Source: an uncultured Bacteroidales bacterium (GTDB lineage: Bacteria; Bacteroidota; Bacteroidia; Bacteroidales; F082). From it: 34,749 nt of DNA. The DNA lies in the NCBI GenBank assembly GCA_900317155.1, contig ONFO01000046.1, positions 1 through 34,749 on the forward strand, read 5' to 3'. The notes below the pieces were generated by a model. The model worked only from the letters and a program-made list of their open reading frames with translations, was not told the origin of the DNA and searched no databases. Position numbers and translations under genes: made by a program. This document shows, piece by piece, positions 31,400 to 34,749 of this stretch (its first letter is position 1; each line of letters begins with the position of its first letter).

Positions 31400-32281
31400 A
31401 TGCATTTTACAGATCCCATTTATCGTAATCCCTATTGGCCCACTTGGCCGTTGATTCAAATCACACAAAGCTGCACCCACAACTGTTGCGAGTTCTGCAC
31501 CATGTATAAAGGCATCCCGTTCCGGATGCAGCCGATGGGGTGGATCGAGGAAGACCTCAAGGAGATTGCCGCCACCGACCCTCATGCCAAAACCATCCAA
31601 CTGCTCAGCGCCAACCCTCTGGTGATGAGCTACGACAACCTGATGCCTCGTCTCGAACTCATCCGCAAATACCTGCCCGACTTGGAGTATATGTACACCG
31701 CCACGCGCGTCTCCGACTTGAAAGACAAGACCGTAGAACAGCTGCGCAACCTACGCGACATTGGCCTGAAGGAAATCTCGCTCGGCGTGGAGAGCGGCGA
31801 CGACTGGACGCTGGAACGCATTCACAAAGGCTACCGCTCGACCGACATCCTGGAGCAATGCCACAAACTGGAAGCAGCTGGTATCGCCTATTGGGTGACC
31901 TTCCTCAATGGCGTGGCTGGCAAAGAACACAGCCATGACCACGCTGTCAATTCTGCAAAGATATTTAGCCAGTGCAAGCCGATGCTCGTCGGCACGGGCG
32001 GTCTGACGCTGTTTCCAGGGACTCCGTTACTGGAAGAAGCGCAGAGAGGCGAATTCACACCACTCTCCGAAAAAGAAATGCTCATTGAACTGAAAACCTT
32101 CGTGGAGAACCTGACCTGCGACTGCAAGTTTATCACACATCACACGGTTTCGGGCAAGAACCTGACAGGTCCGGACTTCCTGAAACGCAAGGACAGCATT
32201 GTCGCAGCGCTCGAACACGAGATTGAACACGGCGACATGGACGCTATGGCTGCCATCAGAAGAAATAAGAGGTCGCTATGA
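31400..32281 (+). CDS. Radical SAM protein
   Basis: The 293-residue protein has a radical SAM cysteine cluster in QSCTHNCCEFCTMYKG. Cysteines are at 25, 29, 30 and 33. The likely ligands are C25, C30 and C33 (Cx4Cx2C), matching relatives with a CSHNxCxFC pattern. Later blocks (LKEISLGVESGDDWTLERIHKGY, WVTFLNGVAG, LTLFPGTPL) match the SAM-binding barrel of this family. The substrate is unknown. The HxlR gene lies upstream. Confidence 0.87.
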   Translation: MHFTDPIYRNPYWPTWPLIQITQSCTHNCCEFCTMYKGIPFRMQPMGWIEEDLKEIAATDPHAKTIQLLSANPLVMSYDNLMPRLELIRKYLPDLEYMYTATRVSDLKDKTVEQLRNLRDIGLKEISLGVESGDDWTLERIHKGYRSTDILEQCHKLEAAGIAYWVTFLNGVAGKEHSHDHAVNSAKIFSQCKPMLVGTGGLTLFPGTPLLEEAQRGEFTPLSEKEMLIELKTFVENLTCDCKFITHHTVSGKNLTGPDFLKRKDSIVAALEHEIEHGDMDAMAAIRRNKRSL

Positions 32282-32367
32282 GTGTCAAGGGATTTGATTT
32301 GCCAAAACTATCCCCTTCCTGTCCGAGGGACCGATTTCCTCATGGCAGAAATTGGCAAAAAAGTTCA

Positions 32368-32375
32368 TATATTTG
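32368..32375 (+). promoter_or_regulatory. Promoter -7 box of the carboxylesterase gene
   Basis: TATATTTG matches TAnnTTTG, 20 bases before the start at 32396. No proper -33 element. Confidence 0.5.
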
Positions 32376-32395
32376 CCGTGTCGTAGTTGGATGAA

Positions 32396-33532
32396 ATGGA
32401 AGTATTCAGACATATCAGATATGCAACCGCCAAACGCTTTGAGGAACCTGTTTTGTCCGGATTATCCACCGTTGGTGCAATTGTCGATAAGCCCACGGCT
32501 TGTTGCCAAAACGCGTTAAGGTTGGGTTTCTTGCTTGGAGACACTGAACCTCTGTCCCTCACGGAAGATTGCCATTTTCTTAGCATTTGGACCCCCTCAT
32601 GCGAAGGAAATTATCCCGTCCTTGTTTGGATTCATGGAGGGGCTTACATCGCAGGAACAGGGGAAGAGGCGGCATACGACGGTGCTGAACTCTGCCGTCA
32701 GGGAAACATGGTTGTGGTAACCATCTCCTATCGGTTGGGAGTCTTTGGCTATCTTTATAACGAAGAAAAAGGCGTCGTTAATTTAGGACTGAAAGACCAA
32801 CTCATGGCGCTCCGCTGGGTGAAGGCCAATATAGCCCGCTTTGGAGGCGATCCTGAGAGAATCACCCTGGCTGGTCATTCCGCAGGGGGCCATTCTGTAG
32901 CAGCAATCCTGTCCTCTTGCAACGAGCCTTTGTTTCGACGGGCTATCATCCAAAGTGCGCCACTGAGAATGCGGTCAAGTCGGCAGGATGGCAACACGCT
33001 GTTTCGCCAGTTTCTTAACGCTGCCGGCAAGCCTCTTGAAGAACTCACATCGGATGAAATGCTGGAAGCGCAAAAGACGGTCTTGTCGCACACAAAGTCG
33101 ATGATGCCGCTTGGGCCTATCGAACCCGACTTTACGGGTAAAATCACCGTTGGTTCACTGGAAAAAGTTCTCGTCACATGGCAAAAAGATGATGCCGCAC
33201 CTTTTGTCGCCCTAGCACTCAAGCACCAGCAGCACTTCGGAAATGCCATCGACAAGATAGCAACACATTTTGCGACAAAGAAGGTGTTCGGTGCTCCGGC
33301 AAAGCAGTATGCCAAAGCGTTGAATGCCCAAGGTGTCCCTGCGGAAGTCCGTTGTTTGGACTGGCGACCCCAAGGAAGTCCTTTCGGTGCCTGCCACTTT
33401 TTGGAACTGGCGCTGTTGTTTGGTTCATGGAAACGATGGGAAGGCACCAAAATGTTGGGCCAGACTTCATACGCAGAATGGGAAGACAGAAGCAAGCAAC
33501 TCAGAGCCGAGTGGATATCTTTTATCGAGTAA
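32396..33532 (+). CDS. Short type-B carboxylesterase family protein
   Basis: The 378-residue alpha/beta hydrolase has the oxyanion-hole motif WIHGGAYIAG, the catalytic serine in GHSAGGHS and the likely histidine in GACHFLELALLFG near the C-terminus. A SYRLGVFGYL block is typical of type-B esterases. It is shorter than the 500-residue class and has no signal peptide, so it is probably cytoplasmic. The ATG at 32396 is preferred over an upstream in-frame TTG (32387). Confidence 0.85.
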   Translation: MEVFRHIRYATAKRFEEPVLSGLSTVGAIVDKPTACCQNALRLGFLLGDTEPLSLTEDCHFLSIWTPSCEGNYPVLVWIHGGAYIAGTGEEAAYDGAELCRQGNMVVVTISYRLGVFGYLYNEEKGVVNLGLKDQLMALRWVKANIARFGGDPERITLAGHSAGGHSVAAILSSCNEPLFRRAIIQSAPLRMRSSRQDGNTLFRQFLNAAGKPLEELTSDEMLEAQKTVLSHTKSMMPLGPIEPDFTGKITVGSLEKVLVTWQKDDAAPFVALALKHQQHFGNAIDKIATHFATKKVFGAPAKQYAKALNAQGVPAEVRCLDWRPQGSPFGACHFLELALLFGSWKRWEGTKMLGQTSYAEWEDRSKQLRAEWISFIE

Positions 33533-33582
33533 AAGACACAGTTTTTTCATTCAACCGAGAACACTGTTTCCTCGATTTTTTG

Positions 33583-33590
33583 TACTTTTG
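33583..33590 (+). promoter_or_regulatory. Promoter -7 box of the membrane protein gene
   Basis: TACTTTTG followed by CA matches TAnnTTTG. The downstream gene starts at 33648 or 33687. Confidence 0.55.
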
Positions 33591-33686
33591 CACCCGAATT
33601 CAGTGAGCGTGTCGGTAGTCGAATCATAGGGTGAATCTGTAAGAACTATGCAAGTTGGGCACATGTTTAACTGTATGGTTTTTATT

Positions 33687-34337
33687 ATGAAATCACAAAT
33701 TCAAATTCAGCATTTAGTCTATGCTTTCATCACGGTTATTATAACCGTTCACGCGTTTGTGTTTTACAGTCTTTATGTTGTCGAGGGCGACGACATAATG
33801 CGGGCAGCTGGCACCACTTCGGTTTTGCAGGCCATCAACAGTCAGGGCGGCGTTTATATGTTCGGCAGCTATCTACCTGTATGGCTGATGATTATCATTG
33901 AAATGGTTTGCGCTTTTGTGCTTGCGGTGACGATGGGCAGTCCGCTGGCGTTTCGATTGGCCAGCCGCAAGTTTGACCCACGCTGCAATCACCCGATGAT
34001 ATTCGAATCAGCCATCATCACTGCCACGGTTTGCCTTATGTGCCCGACGATGAGCCTGTTAGCTGATTTCTTTTATTATCCTTACTATCAAGGATTTGAC
34101 GTAATTGACTTTTTGTGCCGTTGGTTCCGCTTGATATGCTACAACTTGCCGTTTGCCTATTTCTCGCAAATGTTTTTGATCCAGCCGTTTGTGCGGTTTG
34201 CCATACACAGGATTTTCCCCGACAACATCGCACGTCGGAACAAGCAGAATACCAACAAGACAATCATACCAGCAGATGAGACCGAGGTTATTGCCGATGT
34301 GATTATCCGCGAAAGCGAAATCGCTGCTATGGACTAA
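33687..34337 (+). CDS. Four-helix membrane protein of unknown function
   Basis: The 216-residue protein (229 if it starts at 33648) has four hydrophobic helices. They are at the N-terminus (LVYAFITVIITVHAFVFYSL), after the first loop (YLPVWLMIIIEMVCAFVLAV), in the middle (AIITATVCLMCPTMSLLADFF) and near the end (LICYNLPFAYFSQMFLIQPF). A basic cytosolic tail follows. I recall similar uncharacterised Bacteroidales proteins resembling DUF2798 members, but this is weak. It has its own promoter box and terminator, so it is a single-gene unit just before a second HxlR gene. Confidence 0.72.
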   Translation: MKSQIQIQHLVYAFITVIITVHAFVFYSLYVVEGDDIMRAAGTTSVLQAINSQGGVYMFGSYLPVWLMIIIEMVCAFVLAVTMGSPLAFRLASRKFDPRCNHPMIFESAIITATVCLMCPTMSLLADFFYYPYYQGFDVIDFLCRWFRLICYNLPFAYFSQMFLIQPFVRFAIHRIFPDNIARRNKQNTNKTIIPADETEVIADVIIRESEIAAMD

Positions 34338-34362
34338 CGCTCCCGTCAGCTTTGAAAACTTG

Positions 34363-34401
34363 ACCGCCGCAAGGGTTTTCTTGACCTTTGCGGCGGTTTT
34401 T
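34363..34401 (+). terminator. Intrinsic terminator of the membrane protein gene
   Basis: Arms ACCGCCGCAA (34363-34372) and TTGCGGCGGT (34388-34397) pair perfectly, with a run of five T at 34397-34401. It lies 26 bases after the stop codon. Confidence 0.9.
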
Positions 34402-34513
34402 CATATCATTTACACCATTCCCCCCGCTCCTCTTTCTTGAAGCCGTTTTTTTTCATGGAAAGCAGGCAAGACGCCCCAGAAGGCGGTAATTATATCCTCC
34501 TGTTTTTCAGTAA

Positions 34514-34552
34514 TACTAACCAAAAGGTGCGTGTATTGACAAAAGGTAAGTG
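34514..34552. promoter_or_regulatory. Repeated element upstream of the second HxlR gene
   Basis: CAAAAGGTGCGTG (34521) and CAAAAGGTAAGTG (34540) are direct repeats 19 bases apart, two turns of the helix. Each shows an AAAA core flanked by GGT. The second contains GGTAAGT, as does the site at 31322. They lie just before the promoter box and are likely regulator-binding sites. Confidence 0.45.
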
Positions 34553-34575
34553 ACTGAAATATAGAAATTTTTGTA

Positions 34576-34583
34576 TATTTTTG
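34576..34583 (+). promoter_or_regulatory. Promoter -7 box of the second HxlR gene
   Basis: TATTTTTG matches TAnnTTTG, 19 bases before the start codon. The repeats at 34521-34552 cover the -33 region, so a bound regulator would block it. Confidence 0.55.
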
Positions 34584-34602
34584 CCGCGTTAATTCAGAAA
34601 CA

Positions 34603-34749
34603 ATGAACAACAAAAGAGAAATACAAAACGCCACATTCCCTGATTGCCCAATACGCAACGTGATTTCGCATATCACTGACAAATGGTCGTTGTTGGTGCT
34701 TTACACCTTGGAGCAAAAGGAAGTGCTGAGATTCAAAGACTTGTGGCGA
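34603..34749 (+). CDS. HxlR-family transcriptional regulator (3' cut by window end)
   Basis: The visible 49 residues begin at the ATG at 34603. They include CPIRNVISHITDKWSLLVLYTLEQKEVLRFKDL, the first helices of the HxlR winged helix-turn-helix. The cysteine at position 15, just before IRNV, matches the conserved redox-active cysteine of family members such as HypR. The gene continues past the end of the window. Confidence 0.9.
   Translation, partial: MNNKREIQNATFPDCPIRNVISHITDKWSLLVLYTLEQKEVLRFKDLWR

Overview
The window is chromosomal DNA of a Bacteroidales bacterium (phylum Bacteroidota). The evidence is the ribosomal protein sequences, the absence of Shine-Dalgarno sequences, repeated TAnnTTTG promoter boxes, four-part 2-oxoacid:ferredoxin oxidoreductase genes, and three secreted proteins with type IX secretion (T9SS) C-terminal sorting domains. 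I cannot place the family.

Region 1 (1-10961, + strand) is the late S10, spc and alpha ribosomal operons: rplV (5' end cut by the window), rpsC, rplP, rpmC, rpsQ, rplN, rplX, rplE, rpsN, rpsH, rplF, rplR, rpsE, rpmD, rplO, secY, infA, rpmJ, rpsM, rpsK, rpsD, rpoA, rplQ. No map gene lies between secY and infA. In its place are 244 bases with two palindromes and a promoter box. Two proteins are abnormal: uS3 lacks about 34 internal residues and uS11 lacks about 30, both in frame and both in strongly conserved segments. Two terminators close the region.

Region 2 (11092-17703, - strand) holds a 2-oxoacid:ferredoxin oxidoreductase operon (ferredoxin, alpha, beta, gamma). Its ferredoxin has lost the second 4Fe-4S cluster. 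Next come a CPBP-family membrane protease, a four-helix membrane protein and an ECF sigma factor that probably form one unit, then a PLP-dependent aminotransferase with the best-matching promoter in the window.

Region 3 (17841-24572) holds a secreted C1 cysteine peptidase, two tandem valine tRNAs (- strand), a periplasmic DPP-IV type peptidase, an outer membrane beta-barrel protein (- strand), a decayed lipoprotein flavodoxin, a possible short terminated transcript, and a histidine phosphatase.

Region 4 (24672-29505) holds a T9SS cargo protein with BspA-type leucine-rich repeats (- strand). It is followed by an ECF sigma factor, an overlapping probable anti-sigma protein, a lipoprotein and two more T9SS cargo proteins, one carrying a thioredoxin-like CxxC domain.

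Region 5 (29741-34749) holds a Cu/Zn-type efflux permease fused to a heavy-metal-associated domain and overlapped by an HxlR regulator. A radical SAM protein, a short carboxylesterase, a membrane protein and the start of a second HxlR regulator follow. A GGTAAGT-containing element occurs near both HxlR genes.

I see no CRISPR array, prophage or insertion sequence. The strongest leads are the shortened uS3, uS11 and ferredoxin. Each could be real or an assembly fault, and read mapping would decide.
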